This document shows positions 25,271-37,169 of a stretch of DNA of 64,000 nt, piece by piece; within the stretch, counting starts at the first letter, position 1; each line of letters opens with the position of its first letter. This stretch comes from Blumeriella jaapii (Eukaryota; Ascomycota; Leotiomycetes; Helotiales; Drepanopezizaceae): NCBI GenBank assembly GCA_009599575.1, contig VWND01000019.1:1-64000 (forward strand), in the 5' to 3' direction. Both the position numbers and the translations under genes were made by a program. The notes below the pieces were generated by a model. That model was not told the origin of the DNA. It worked only from the letters and a program-made list of their open reading frames with translations, and searched no databases.

Positions 25271-25537
25271 TATAAAAATAAATAGAAAAACCAAATTAAT
25301 ACGGCCATATATCGGTAAGTAAAATAGCCTAGGAAATCTTTAGAAAAAACTAAAAAATAAAAAAAAAAAATAAATAAAAGTATAAATTAAACTGCGTGCC
25401 TATGGTTCTATTTAAAAAAATGCTTTGCTTTTATACCTGTTGAAAATAATCAGTAGCAGAAGGTCTCGAAGGGGTCCATGCCTCGATCATAGCTAAAACT
25501 ACCAACTTTTATTAATACAAAATATCACCGTTTTACA
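25271..25537 (-). repeat. 5' LTR of element B copy 1
   Basis: 267 bp, the same length as the LTRs at 36903-37169 and 47899-48165. It ends ...CCGTTTTACA on the plus strand. On the minus strand it starts TGTAAAACGGTGATA. It is followed by the interrupted helicase-upstream sequence ATAGCAACGATAA. Confidence 0.85.
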
Positions 25538-26045
25538 ATAGCAACGATAATTTTAATTAAATAAATTATTCGAAAACTTTAATTAAATAAATTATTCGAA
25601 AACTTTAATTAAATAAATTATTCGAAAATTTTAATTAATTAAATTAAATTACAAAAAAGACACTTATAGCAAAAGGCAGACTGATATACCGACTTATATT
25701 TATTCACTTTAAATATAAAACCCCGTGGGACAATTCACGGGCCGAAACTATAAAATTTGCAAATAACTAAATTTTATAAGTAAAATGGCGGAGCATTAAA
25801 GCAGAACGCTTAGCAACTCTTTTCCCGTAGTTTTACAAGTTTTTAATAAAATAACGAAAAAATTGAATTTACAAAAACTATTAACTATTATATTATAAGT
25901 GCTTTAAGACTTTTGTTCCGAAAGCATACGATCGATTAAATTATATAAAATATATAATTTTTTAAAATTTATTTTGTATATATAAAAGATTAAGCGAATA
26001 TAGGTTTAAGCGAAAGTTTAATTTTGCGACCGTGCACGATTTTCT
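25538..26045 (-). promoter_or_regulatory. Helicase-upstream region, copy 3 (26-bp repeats plus conserved block)
   Basis: The same order as 2320-2840 and 11415-11935: AT-rich 26-bp units, then the GC-richer block with CCCGTG/CACGGG, then the start of the 206-bp satellite. No helicase remains on its left, because element B copy 1 and then a TTAGGG-type block occupy that side. It therefore marks a third module whose gene was lost. No coding frame seen. Confidence 0.6.
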
Positions 26046-28058
26046 AAACGTTTGCATTGCGATTAATAATAAATCGAATTATATAAAATAAAAAAAATTA
26101 AATAAGTTTTAATATTAATAACCCAAATATAAAAAGAATTAAACGATTTTATTAAAAAATGGGCTGGTGTTTTACTAGTAAATACGAATACCGCAGGCTG
26201 TAGAATTAGGCTTTGAAGCCAAGTTATTCTTGGTCCGTGCTTTAATTCGTAGAACGTTTGCATTGCGATTAATAATAAATCGAATTGTATAAAATAAAAG
26301 AAATTAAATAAATTTTAATATTAATAACCCAAATATAAAAAAAATTGAACGATTTTATTAAAAAATGGGCTGATATTTTATTAGTAAATACGAATACCGC
26401 AGGCTGTAAAATTAAGCTTTGGAGCCAAGTTATTCTTAATCCGTGCTTTAATTCGTAGAACGTTTGCATTACGATTAGTAATAAATCGAATTATATAAAA
26501 TAAAAGAAATTAAATAAGTTTTAATATTAATAATCCAAATATAAAAAGAATTAAACGATTTTATTAAGAAATGGGCTGGTGTTTTATTAGTAAATACGAA
26601 TACCGCAGGCTGTAGAATTAGGCTTTGAAGCCAAATTATTTTTGGTCCGTGCTTTAATTCGTAAAACGTTTGCATTGCGATTAGTAATAAATCGAATTAT
26701 ACAAAATAAAAAAAATTAAATAAGTTTTAATATTAATAACCCAAATATAAAAAGAATTATACGATTTTATTAAAAAATGGACTGGTATTTTATTAGTAAA
26801 TACGAATACCGCAGGCTGTAAAATTAAGTTTTGGAGCCAAGCTATTTTTGGTCCGTGCGTCAGTTCGTAAAACGCTTGCATTGCGATTAATAATAAATCG
26901 AATTTTATGAAATAAAAAAAAATTAAATAAGTTTTAATATTAATAACCCAAATATAAAAAGAATTGAACGATTTTATTAAAAAATAGGCTGGTGTTTTAC
27001 TAGTAAATACGAATACCGCAGGCTGTAGAATTAGGCTTTGGAGCCAAGTTATTCTTGGTCCGTGCTTTAATTCGTAGAACGTTTGCATTGCGATTAGTAA
27101 TAAATCGAATTGTATAAAATAAAAGAAATTAAATAAGTTTTAATCTTAATAACCCAAATATAAAAAGAATTGAACGATTTTATTAAGAAATGGGCTGGTG
27201 TTTTACTAGTAAATACGGATACCGCAGGCTGTAGAATTAGGCTTTGGAGCCAAGTTATTTTTGGTTCGTGCGTTAATTCGTAGAACGTTTGCATTGCGAT
27301 TAGTAATAGATTAAATTATACAAAATAAAAAGAATTAAATAAGTTTTAATATTAATAACCCAAATATAAAAAGAATTGCACGAATTTATTAAAAAATAGG
27401 CTGGTGTTTTCCTAGTAAATACGAATACCGCAGGCTGTAGAATTAGGCTTTTGAGCCAAGCTTTTTATGGTCCGTGCGTCAGTTCGTAGAACGCTTGCAT
27501 TGCGATTAATAATAAATCGAATTGTATGAAATAAAACGAATTAAATAAGTTTTAATATTAATAACCCAAATATAAAAAAAATTGTACGATTCTATTAAAA
27601 AATAGGCTGGTATTTTACTAGTAAATACGAATACCGCAGGCTGTAAAATTAGGCTTTGGAGCCAAGCTATTCTTGGTCCGTGCGTTAATTCGTAGAACGT
27701 TTGCATTGCGATTAGTAATAGATTAAATTATACAAAATAAAAAGAATTAAATAAGTTTTAATATTTATAACCCAAATATAAAAAAAATTGCTCGATTTTA
27801 TTAAGAAATGGGCTGGTGTTTTACTAGTAAATACGAATACCGCAGGCTGTAGGATTAGGCTTTTGAGCCAAGTTATTCGTGGTTCGTGCGTCAATTCGTA
27901 GAACGCTTGCATTGCGATTAATAATAAATCGAATTATACAAAATAAAAAAAATTAAAAAAGTTTTAATATTAATAACTCAAATATAAAAAGAATTGCACG
28001 ATTTTATTAAAAAATGGGCTGGTGTTTTACTAATAAATACGAATACCGCAGGCTGTAA
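26046..28058. repeat. 206-bp satellite array 3 (about 10 units)
   Basis: About ten 206-bp units collinear with arrays 1 and 2. Several keep the 66-codon minus-strand frame (26063-26263, 26269-26469, 26475-26675, 27094-27294, 27506-27706, 27712-27912). The array is cut at 28058 by element A and resumes at 60476. Confidence 0.92.
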
Positions 28059-28335
28059 TGTCACAGCTAGCTTGAAAATAATCGGAATAATATAAACCAA
28101 AAGATACGCATATAAATTGAAAAAAAAACACCGAGCTAAAATGCTCGAGATCGCGAACTTTATGTACAATAGATTGCGCTTATAAATCACGTGATTTAAC
28201 GCGAGGCCTAATAGCCGAAATGATCCGTGCCCAAACCTTAATCCAACACCATCAGCATTCACCACTGGCAACTATACCATTAGCAGCTATATCACTGGTA
28301 ACCATACCACTAGCAGCCAGGCCAGAATCGTAACA
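28059..28335 (-). repeat. 3' LTR of element A
   Basis: 277 bp, TGTCACAGCTAG...AATCGTAACA on the plus strand. It contains several approximately 15-bp near-repeats around CCACTGGCA/CCATTAGCA near 28255-28320. The other LTR is at 60199-60475. Confidence 0.85.
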
Positions 28336-28403
28336 CTACCCCCCCTTTCCGAAAAACTGCGTTTTTGCAATTGCAATTATAAATCTATCGTCTTTCAACT
28401 TAG
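28336..28403 (-). other. Element A 3' untranslated tail with polypurine tract
   Basis: On the minus strand the tract GGAAAGGGGGGGTAG abuts the 3' LTR at 28336-28350. It is the usual plus-strand primer of LTR elements and fixes the orientation as minus. The rest is untranslated tail, cut at CTTAG (28399-28403) where element C copy 1 inserted; CTTAG is repeated at 35743-35747. Confidence 0.8.
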
Positions 28404-28816
28404 TGTAAGAATTGAAAGGCAGGGAAACACTAGTTCAGACAATAAAGCTCAGATAAGGTTGGGTTAATAGTCAGACTGATCTCTACCTTCTACATCTCTA
28501 ATAGAAGGCGTGTATAAATACAAAAGGAGGGGTGGAGCCCTCGAAAAAAGTATTTCCCAGGAAACCAGGCGAACCCCATTTAATATGCTTTCCAGCTCCC
28601 ATCCCGACCTTTTTTCAATCCTTCTTAATATAATTCTAATAACTAATTCTTTAGCAATCACTTCTATAAAATGTTTTACCTAAATATCATTTCCAACCCC
28701 TATAATATTATCCGGCCCCTACGGCCTATCCGCAGAAAGTGCTATTCGAAAATTGATAAGAAACAGAGGATCTTGGCGGATCATCTGATTTATACACGTG
28801 ATATTAGTTCCTGACA
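28404..28816 (-). repeat. 3' LTR of element C copy 1
   Basis: 413 bp, TGTAAGAATTG...TTCCTGACA. The same length as the right LTR (35330-35742) and as both LTRs of copy 2. A 65-codon minus-strand frame inside it (28464-28661) recurs in other LTR copies and is a by-product of the repeat. Confidence 0.92.
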
Positions 28817-28831
28817 TTACCCCTTTTTCTA
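28817..28831 (-). other. Polypurine tract of element C copy 1
   Basis: The minus strand reads AGAAAAAGGGGTAA immediately before the 3' LTR, fixing the minus orientation. The same tract is at 50304-50318 in copy 2. Confidence 0.75.
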
Positions 28832-28947
28832 GGCCTTTGGTTCCTAAAAGCGACTGATTTCTTTGTGCGTATGGCGTGCGTTACGCCTTCGAAATAACGT
28901 GCGGTCTTTCCGCTTTCGGTCGTAAATTATAGCTGTTTCTTCCGCTT

Positions 28948-29855
28948 TTGGTCGTAAATTATAACTGTTCTGCTGTTCTGTTTTTTTTGTTTTCGATAGC
29001 GCTCGCATCTTCGTTGAAAAAGCCTTTTTCCTTAAAATGGCCGCTATTTTCCTGCTCAACTTCTTCTTCTTCTTTTTCATCTTCATCTTCTCATCAGCTT
29101 TCTTCTACCCCAATCAACTGCCTCTCGCCGCGTTCGCCGCGAACTTTCAAAATGCCCTTGACTTCTATTTGTCTTCGATGCGCCCGCCTAATCTTACGCG
29201 AAAGCATTACAGCGGACTCCTTGCTCTTTTGCGTTTTCGAGCTTCCCAGCGTAAAATGCAACCGCTACAAAGCTTCGCATACTCAATGCCTTTTTGTGAA
29301 TCCCCTAAACCTCTATTCGAACTCGCTTTTAACTAGCTACAAATTCCTGCCGCACGCGCCACCGAAGCGCAAACCCTTTTCGCAAACCTCAACGATTTTA
29401 TAAATCGTTTCGATGCTGCCACCGCCGCTGCCGCCCCTTCTTCTCCTGCTGCCGAGACCAAAACTCTTGCTAAAACCTTTATCGATCTTATTATTCACGA
29501 CGCTTATATAAATCGTTTAAAAAAAAATAACGCTTCGGCTTCTATAATAGTCGGAAATCGTACGAATCGCGCCGCGGCTCGGACTGCCGCTGCTGCTGCT
29601 GCGCCCGTTCCTGCCGGTTTAGCGGCTGCTGCTATTTTAAAAGCCTTGGCTGCGCCGGCCCCTTCCTCTAACGACGCCAATATAAAACGTATCCTCCGAC
29701 GTTTCGAAAACGTCGCTCGAACCTATTCTGACCAATTAAATCAAATTCTGAATTTCTACGAAAATATCGTAGCTGCAATTCAGAATTCGACTACGGCTAT
29801 CGTAAAAGCTTTGACTAGAATAAATCGAATACTCTGCGAATTCGTCTGGTATTAA
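28948..29855 (+). CDS. Antisense reading frame in element C copy 1, unknown function
   Basis: A plus-strand frame lying opposite to gag-pol, between the chromodomain and the 3' LTR. From 29037 to the TAA at 29853-29855 it is open for 273 codons except for one TAG at 29334-29336 (CAG to TAG would fit RIP). A shorter start at 29178 is possible. An upstream segment from 28948 joins in frame in copy 2, but here a one-base loss near 29007-29014 shifts it. The predicted product has a hydrophobic Phe-rich start (about 29040-29110), an Ala/Pro-rich middle (about 29405-29660) and a heptad-like helical C-terminus (about 29665-29840). I recognise no domain. The opposite strand has many stops in two frames, and one open 80-codon basic frame (28844-29086). 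Whether this protein is made is unknown. Confidence 0.45.
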
Positions 29856-30009
29856 TTCTTTTTTTAGCCTACCGCTGCTTTTGAATCTAAAAAAAATAGC
29901 GATAACGATAAAAAAAAAATAACGATAAAAATAAATTAGCTTAGCGGCGGTTCTAAAGTTTTCTAAATGTTTTTGTTTTCTTTTCTTTGCCCCTACGGCG
30001 CGCATTCGT

Positions 30010-33000
30010 TACTGCTCCGTTATTATCATCTGTCGTATTCTTCAAGTATTCTTCTACAACCTTTTTTGCGTTCGTAAAATGGTTTTCTGGCTTCCAGGAG
30101 TCTTCGTTTAGTAAATAGCCCTTTTATCGCACCAAATAATATCGGCCCTTTTCTGTATTTTTATAAGCCTGTATTAATTTAACCTCGTATTCTTCGGGTT
30201 TTTAAAGTTTTATTATACTATTCTTCGGCTCGGTGTCGTTCCGACCCTGCCAAAGTTCTAGTAAAAAAACGTAGAAAGTATCGTAAATACGATATTAAAA
30301 AAAAAGCTCGAATTAATAAGCTTGGCCGTGCTCGTATATAACTCGCTTGATTTTAAAAAACCCTAAATATTTATTTGAAAGCTTTCGAAAAAATCGCAGC
30401 TATCGAAAGTTTTTAATCGACAATAATATTTTGTCGCCTATTTAAAATCTAATTTTCTTATGTTTAGCGTCGTAAAACCTTTTGTAATTCGCGTTGGCTT
30501 CTTTTAGCTTTTTATTAAATACTTCTTTTTCTTTTTTGCAATATTTTAACTCGTTTTTCCGCTAACGGTACCTCCTTTTTTACGACGTCGCTTTCGACGT
30601 TGCTGCTAAATTCTGAATAAAAGCCGTATAATATGCGAAAAGAAATAAAACCCGTAAAAGCGTATATCGAATTGTTATACGTAAACTCGGCTAAAGCAAG
30701 CTTCGTAGCCCAATCGTCTTATCGATAATCGCAATACGTGCGAAAATAAAATTCTAAAATTTAATTTTAACGTTCCGTTTGGCCATCGGTTTAAAAATAA
30801 AAAGCGGTGCTTAATCAACGTCGTATTTATAAATAAAACATTACTAAAAACCAGAATTTACTAATAAAAACTGACCCTTTGTTTATAATAATCCTTTTAA
30901 AGCAGCCAAAATCTTTGTAAACGTGCTATATAAATATCTTAGCCAAATCTAAAACTGAAATCGTTTTTTGTATCGGTATATATCTCGACAGCTTCGTATA
31001 TCGGTTTATTATAACGAATATCGAATCGTAAACACGACCTCGTCTTTTGCTAAAAAATAAACCCGTAATAAAGTTTATAATTATTTCTTTCCAAAATCTC
31101 GTAGAAATCGAAAAGGGGGCTAATTCGCCATAGGATCGGTGCTTTCTAAGCTTGCCTCTCTAGCACTTTCCACACGTATTAACGTAACGCTTTACGTCGC
31201 CTCGTAAACCAGGCCAGAAATACTTTTTTTCGACCAATTTTAACGTTCGCCGAAAACCCTAATAGCCGGCGGTCGGGTCGTCGTAATTAATTTTTAATAT
31301 CTCGCTTTTAATAACGCTTTTATTCGGAATATACGCACGTTTTTTATAACGTAATAATTTATCTTGGCCTATACGCCAGTATTTCTCGGACCCGGCTCGA
31401 CTATTTTGCGAGGCCGATTCGTACGTCTTTTATAATACAAAAAAATCAGATTTTTACAACTCAAAAATAGTTTTATAAATCGGTTTTGCTAACTCGTTAT
31501 TAGCCGTTTCGGATTGTAGTAATATAGCGGCTACGCTCCGTGGTATATACTGTTTGCAACCAGTAATACCAGCAAAAAACAATCCGGCGAAAAAGCCTTT
31601 TATTTAGCTCCTTTCCGCTTGTTTTCTACCTTCTGATCCCGTTAACAGAAACTTCGAATACTTATCGGCGCGAAATAGTCTATGCTTCGATTAAACGTGT
31701 TTTTACTGCGGAAAACACCCTAGAATTTCTTAAATAAGCTAGTTTTAGCTTACGATACAACGTAAACAACTGCTCGTCATCTTTTTCTAAATCTTTTTTT
31801 AAATTTGGCCGGCGGGAAAAACCATCCGCCGGATTAAAAACTCCTGTTTTATACTCGATTGCAAAATCGTATTCAGCTAGCTCGTCGGCCCACCTCGCTT
31901 AGCGTCCGTTTAAACGTTTTTTCGTAAAAAAGTATTTCAGATTATAATAATTTATACGCATAATAATAACGTCAAAAGCGCCACGTAAATATTAGCTCCA
32001 CTATCTGAAAGCGTAAATTATAACCATTAGCTCAGCGTCGTAAACCTCGTATTTTTATTTTATAAAAAAAAGCTTTTTCGAATAATACGCGATAAAATAC
32101 TAACGTACCCCTGCATCCTTCCCGAACAATTAAAATAATATTCCGCCTATAGCGAATTTCGAAGCGTTTGTTTCGACTTGGATTTTTAATCGAAAGTCGA
32201 AATAGCGTAAAATCGATGCTTAGCAAAACTTTTCTCTTAAAAATAAAAAAGCGAGCTTCGCTTCGAATAAGAAACGAAAAAGGCCCGACATTTTTCCTCG
32301 TTGCATCCTTTTTAGAAAATCTGTAATAAATCGGCAAAGCTTAGCGTAATTTTCAATAAAACGTTTATAAAAATTGATAAAACCCAAAAACACTTGAATA
32401 TCTCGCCACGTAATAAAAAGGGGCCATTTCCGAATATTATCCACTCTCTTTGGGTCCATTTTAATTCCCGTAGAAATAACGACGAAGCCTAAAAACTTAA
32501 CCGTATTCGTATCGAAAACACATTTTTTCAGATTTCCGTAAAATTTGTTAATACGGAATCTTTCGAAAACTTTTTTTACCGCGTTTGTATAATCGTCGGA
32601 GTTTTCGGAAAATATTAAAATATCGTCGAAATAAACTACATACGTAACATTTATTAAACCGACTAAAACTTGATTAATATATGCTTAAAAAATTGCTGGT
32701 GCGTTCGAAAAGCCGAAGGATAATACGCAATACTCGAAGTGTTCGTAACAAATGCGAAACGCAATCTTTCACTTATCTCTCTCCTTTATTCGAAGGCGGT
32801 GGTACGCCCAAATAAAATCTAGCTTAGTAAATATTTTAGCTTTTTTTAAACGATCCAAAGTTTCGCTTATAAAAAATAAAAAAGTTCGATTCTTAACCGT
32901 AACTGCGTTTAAACCCCTATAATCGACGCATAATCGTAAACTTCCGTCTTTTTTCGGTATAAATATTACCGGTGCGCCGGCAGGGCTAATAAACCTTTTT

Positions 33001-33690
33001 ATCCAGCCTTTTTCTAAGCTCGAATCGAAATATTCGCGTAATTCGGTAAGTTCAGATTCCGACAAAAAATAGATTAGTTCCCAAAAGGGGTCCTTCCCCT
33101 TCGCGAAGTCTATTCGATGCTCTATAAAATGGTGAAAAGCTAAAATAACCGCGGCGGTATCGTCGAATACGTCGGCGTAGTCGTCGTATTTAAAAGGTAA
33201 TTAATACTGTTTTTCAATAGCTTTTTTCAAAACGATATAAAACGCTTACTCCCTTTTGGATTCCTTTTTAAAACGTTTAACTATAACGAAATTAAGCTAT
33301 AAGCGTTCGATTGGATATCGCCACGACTTAGCTCGAAAGCTTATAACGGGGTCGATATCTCGCAACCAAAAATCCTAGGATAAATAAAACCCCTGGGATA
33401 TTTATATCGCAAGCCACGAAATCGCTTTGTATTTTTTTAATTATTTCATAACTATCAATAGCGCGAATAAATTGCGTATACGTGCCGTAAATAATTACTT
33501 CTTTTTTCTCAACCGTAAATAGATTAATACGTTCTTAAATTGGTTTCCATTCATACTCAATTAATAACTTTTGAATTACGCAGTTTTTCTCCGCGCCGCA
33601 GTCGATAAAAACTCGTTCCGTACGAATTTCGCCTTTGGCTTTTTTAATTTCGACTGAAATTATTATTTTTTGCTTTTTTTCTTCGTTCGA
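30010..33690 (-). pseudogene. Element C copy 1 pol (protease to chromodomain)
   Basis: The minus strand reads these domains. Protease lies at about 33560-33620 (FIDCGAEKN, where D-S-G reads D-C-G). RT lies at 32500-33065 (LCVDYRGLNAVTVKNR; catalytic YFDD in YFDDILIFSE at about 32605-32645). RNase H lies at about 31900-32460. Integrase lies at about 30500-31200 (catalytic Asp sites altered, INFITGL and IINKGS; TDGQTERQN intact at about 30745-30800). A chromodomain lies at about 30040-30192 (YKNTEKGRYYLVR, then KGYLLNEDSWKPE, with the Trp codon before KGY now a stop). A chromodomain would direct integration to particular chromatin. Many stops lie between the open pieces, so this copy is dead although the domains are still easy to read. 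Confidence 0.88.
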
Positions 33691-33719
33691 TTTTGTTAGC
33701 AGCGACGAAATTAAAATCG

Positions 33720-35105
33720 AGCGGAAGCTTTTTCCGAATTCTTAAATTTATTAGCTTCGGAGCAATTTAAGGTTATATATCTTTTTCTGTTGCATTTATA
33801 ATATTCGACTTCTGGATAATTAGCTATACGATGCTCTTTTTTTTAACAGCGACTGCACTTCGAAAAGTAAAAAAAGTCGTTAAAAATTCTAGGATTCTAA
33901 AGGATTTTGTTAAAATTGTCGTTTTTTCGCTTTCGTTTTTTTTTTTATAACGTATTCTCGAATCGAAAACGGTATATATCTGTTCTAGCCCTTAAATCTT
34001 AATCGTAAATATAAGTTTTTTCCTTTCTTTTTTTTTTGCGCTCGTCTCGTCGTTTATTATTTTTCGTTTCGTCGCTAATAATTTTATTAACATTTTCGAT
34101 ACGACGAGCGATTAATACCAATTCTTCGTGCGAGCTTGTAGCTGCAGTATTGCTTCGTTTAATAATTTCTTTTCGAAAAATAAATCGGAGTTTTGCGAAA
34201 AGCATCTTTTTTCTAATCGCATCGTTTGTTATTTGCAATTGCTGTTCGAAATTATTTAAATAAGCAACGAAATCGTTAATTGATTCATGCTCTCTTTGCT
34301 TCGCCTTATCGTATAAATTCGAAACCGCGATTTCTCGATTTTCCGCATCCATTAGAAAGTCTAATATCTATCTTTTGAAATCGTCCTATATAATTCGAAT
34401 ATTCGTAAAACGTCGTTCGTATCCGATCCACCTTTTTTCCATCTTATCGTCGAAAGCTAAAACACAGGCGTCAATTTTCTTTTAATCGGTACAAAATGTT
34501 ACCCCTTTATCCTGGCGAAAACTTCGCTCTGCACGCCGAATAAAAAATTAAACTTCTTTAGTATTTTTCCTTCGATATATTAGGAAATCTCTTATTTTTA
34601 ATACCCTTCGGCTCGAATTCGCTATATCTCCTACAAAAAGTATAATATGCTTAAAAAAAATACTAAATCGTTTCCAATAAGTATTATTATCGTAATGCTC
34701 CGAAAATACCCTATAATAATCGCCGGTTTGGATTATTTTCTGTCTTTTTTCAATTGGAACGGTATTAAAAAGTATAAAAACCTTTTTTTCGATATCTTCG
34801 AAAGCGTTAAATTTTCGTTAAAATTGTTTAACCTCCTTTCGGAATTCGTTTCGGCGTCTTAAGGTTTCTTCGAATCTTTTAACTATTTCGTAAACCCTTT
34901 TCTCAGTCTTTTTCTGCTCCACTTTAGCTCGTATCTCTTTTATTCTCCTACGTTCATCGTTTTCTTCTTGTTCGGCGCGGGTTCGTTCATCAGCCAAATA
35001 AATCAGAGTCTCGGTAAAAAGTCCTTCCGAATCGCTTTAAGCGTGGCCTTTTTTAATAATTTCTTCGATAAAAAAAGTTAGAAAATCGTCGCGCCCTGAT
35101 AATAG
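33720..35105 (-). pseudogene. Element C copy 1 gag
   Basis: Structural protein that would package element RNA. The best open part (33999-34352, MDAENREIAVSNLYDKAKQ...) is the C-terminal capsid region. Two CCHC zinc knuckles follow at about 33745-33870 (CSRC..KEHRIANY and YKCNRKRYITLNC), each with a residue changed by RIP. The upstream part to about 35105 has charged, coiled-coil-like stretches interrupted by stops. Plus-strand frames at 34036-34263 and 34647-34862 are shadows. Confidence 0.8.
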
Positions 35106-35329
35106 AATGTTTTCGGCCCTTAATAAAACTGGTAACGTCAGGGGAAACGATAGTACGAAGTCTCCTTAAGCAGCCGAAGATGCTAAGTCTCCTTAAGTAG
35201 CCGGAAGTGCCTGTTCTCTGCGAATGCGAAAAGCCATAATATCGATAATAACGATATAAATATAATAATATAATAAAAAATTGTTTTAATAATATCGAAC
35301 TGCCGTTCCGGTAAGTAGAAAAATCAAAA

Positions 35330-35742
35330 TATAAAAATTAAAAAGCAGAGAAACATTAGTTCAAACAATAAAGCTCAAATAAAATTGGATTAATAATCAA
35401 ACTGATTTCTACCTTCTATATCTCTAATAAAAAGCGTATATAAATACAAAAGAAGGAGTGGAGCCCTCGAGAAAAGTATTTCCCAGGAAACCAGGCGAAC
35501 CCCATTTAATATACTCTCCAGCCCCCATCCCGACCTTTTCTTAATCCTTCTCAATATAACCCTAATAACTGGTTCCTTAGCAATCACTCTTATAAAATGT
35601 TTTACCTAAATGTCATTTCTAGCCCCCACAATACTATCCGGCCCCCACGGCCTATCCGCAAAAAATGCTATTCGAAGGTTGATAGGAGGCAGAGGGTCTT
35701 GGCGGATCACCTGACTTATACACGTGATGTTGGTTCCTGACA
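35330..35742 (-). repeat. 5' LTR of element C copy 1
   Basis: 413 bp, begins TATAAAAATTAAAAAGCAG (RIP form of TGTAAGAATTG...), ends TTCCTGACA, followed by the CTTAG duplication. No convincing tRNA-like primer site is visible inside it; about 220 bp of untranslated leader precede gag. Confidence 0.9.
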
Positions 35743-36902
35743 CTTAGTGTAATTCTTCCTGTTTTCGTTATAAGCTTGCAATTATACGAAAAATGCTCGT
35801 AAAAAGCTTTTGGCGGTAGGATGCGATCGGTGAAATACTTAAAAAATATGGAGGGCCGTTATAACGTCAAAATAAAAGTATTATTCGAAATTTTTATTAG
35901 CGCTTTTTTAATTGATTTAATATTACAATATTTTTTTATACAATTTCGAATTTATTATTTTTTCGATTTTTTATTTCGTTTATTCAGAAAATAATTAAAT
36001 AAAAGCTGGTTCGGAACGGCGTTGGCTAAATAAAAGATTGCTAATATGCTTTCGAAGCGAATATAAATGGAAAATTAAATAAATTAATTAATTTGCGAAA
36101 AAATTAAGTTTTTAATTTTTTTTTATTTTATCGACGATTTTAATTAAGCCGTACCATTTGTTCGAAAGCTTCCGGAAAAATCGGTTAAGCTTTTAATTTT
36201 TAATATTTACTAATACTTCGTTATTTATTTTTTAATTTATCGATCGTTTATACAAATTAACGAAGCGTTTTATTTTGATTTATTATTGCGTAATAAACGA
36301 TTATGCGTATTTTATAATTTTTTTAACTCGGGAGGCCAAATGCAAAGCTTCGTCGCGGTTAAGCTTTTCGATAGCCGAGCGAAAAAAACGGAAATTATTT
36401 ATATTTTAAAATATGCGAGTTTTGTATTTATTTAAAATTTAAAAAAAAAAAACGTTGCCGAAAAATTCGTGCGGCAAAATTAATTATATAATATTTATTA
36501 AAAATAAAAAGCGTTTTTAATTGTTTTGGTAATAAAAGCAAAAGGGGCGAAAGCGTTGCTTAATATATTAGTTTATTATTTTGGTTTGTCCATCGATATT
36601 AAAATTATACGTAGTAATTAATTTAATTTTGGTTTTAATATACGACAAAGTTTTTGTTAAAAAACCGAAACAAACTGAGTTTTTCGGTCCGAAATAATTA
36701 AATCCGGCATGCCGAAATAGCGTATTTAATAAACTAAAAACAAAGCTGCTAGCTTTTTCGCAATAATAGTTTTATGGCAAAGAATTAACAAAAGCTTTTT
36801 AAACAAGCGATTTATTATTACAAAAGCGAAGTCGTAATCATTTTCGTTTAATAAAAGCTTCGTAAAATTTATCGTTAAATATTAATAAAGCTTATTAAAT
36901 AT
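35743..36902 (-). pseudogene. Element A pol fragment: integrase core and chromodomain
   Basis: The last third of element A pol. The minus strand reads the integrase catalytic core at about 36600-36880 (FAFVIINRLFKK, LCHKTIIAKK, then GMPDLIISDR with the second catalytic Asp kept). A chromodomain-like C-terminus lies at about 35797-35972 (KIEKIINSKLYKKILQY, then VFHRSHPTAK). It resumes the protein interrupted at 48166 by element B copy 2. Stops and Asp to Asn changes inactivate it. Confidence 0.78.
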
Positions 36903-37169
36903 TATAAAAATAGGTAGAAAAACCAGACTGATACGGCCATATATCGGTAAGTAAAATAGTTTAAGAAATCCCTAGAAAAAACTGAAAAAAGGAAAAGAAA
37001 AATAAATAAAAGTATAAATTAGACTGCGTATCTATGATACTATTTAAAAAAGTGCCTTGCTTTTATACCTGTTGAAAATAATCAGTAGCAAAAGATTTCG
37101 AAAAGGTTTATGCTTCGATTATAGCTAAAACTATCAATTTCTATTAATACAAAGTATTACCGTTTTACA
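36903..37169 (-). repeat. 3' LTR of element B copy 2
   Basis: 267 bp, TATAAAAATAGG...CCGTTTTACA on the plus strand, matching 47899-48165 and 25271-25537. Confidence 0.88.

Larger units (their letters stand above)
16418..25537 (-). mobile_element. Ty3/gypsy element B, copy 1, truncated at its 3' end
   Basis: A 9.1-kb minus-strand LTR retrotransposon, collinear with 39036-48165 of copy 2. It keeps the 5' LTR (25271-25537), gag, protease, reverse transcriptase, RNase H, integrase and part of the region after integrase. It lacks the last 2.1 kb and the 3' LTR present in copy 2 (36903-39035). Its left end joins the TTAGGG-type block directly. Its right LTR sits in the conserved block upstream of the missing helicase, so the parent insertion was in that leader. 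All reading frames are broken by RIP. Confidence 0.85.
28404..35742 (-). mobile_element. Ty3/gypsy chromovirus element C, copy 1 (complete, 7,339 bp)
   Basis: Complete LTR element with 413-bp LTRs at both ends and a 5-bp target duplication, CTTAG (28399-28403, 35743-35747). On the minus strand it has gag with two zinc knuckles, protease, RT, RNase H, integrase and chromodomain. A plus-strand reading frame lies between the chromodomain and the 3' LTR. It is clearly less RIP-mutated than copy 2 (49891-57244), especially at 28800-30000. It inserted into the 3' tail of element A. Confidence 0.92.

Noticed and set aside
28464..28661. 65-codon frame inside the LTRs of element C
   Set aside because: It lies wholly in the LTR and recurs only because the LTR does; no domain or constraint is seen.
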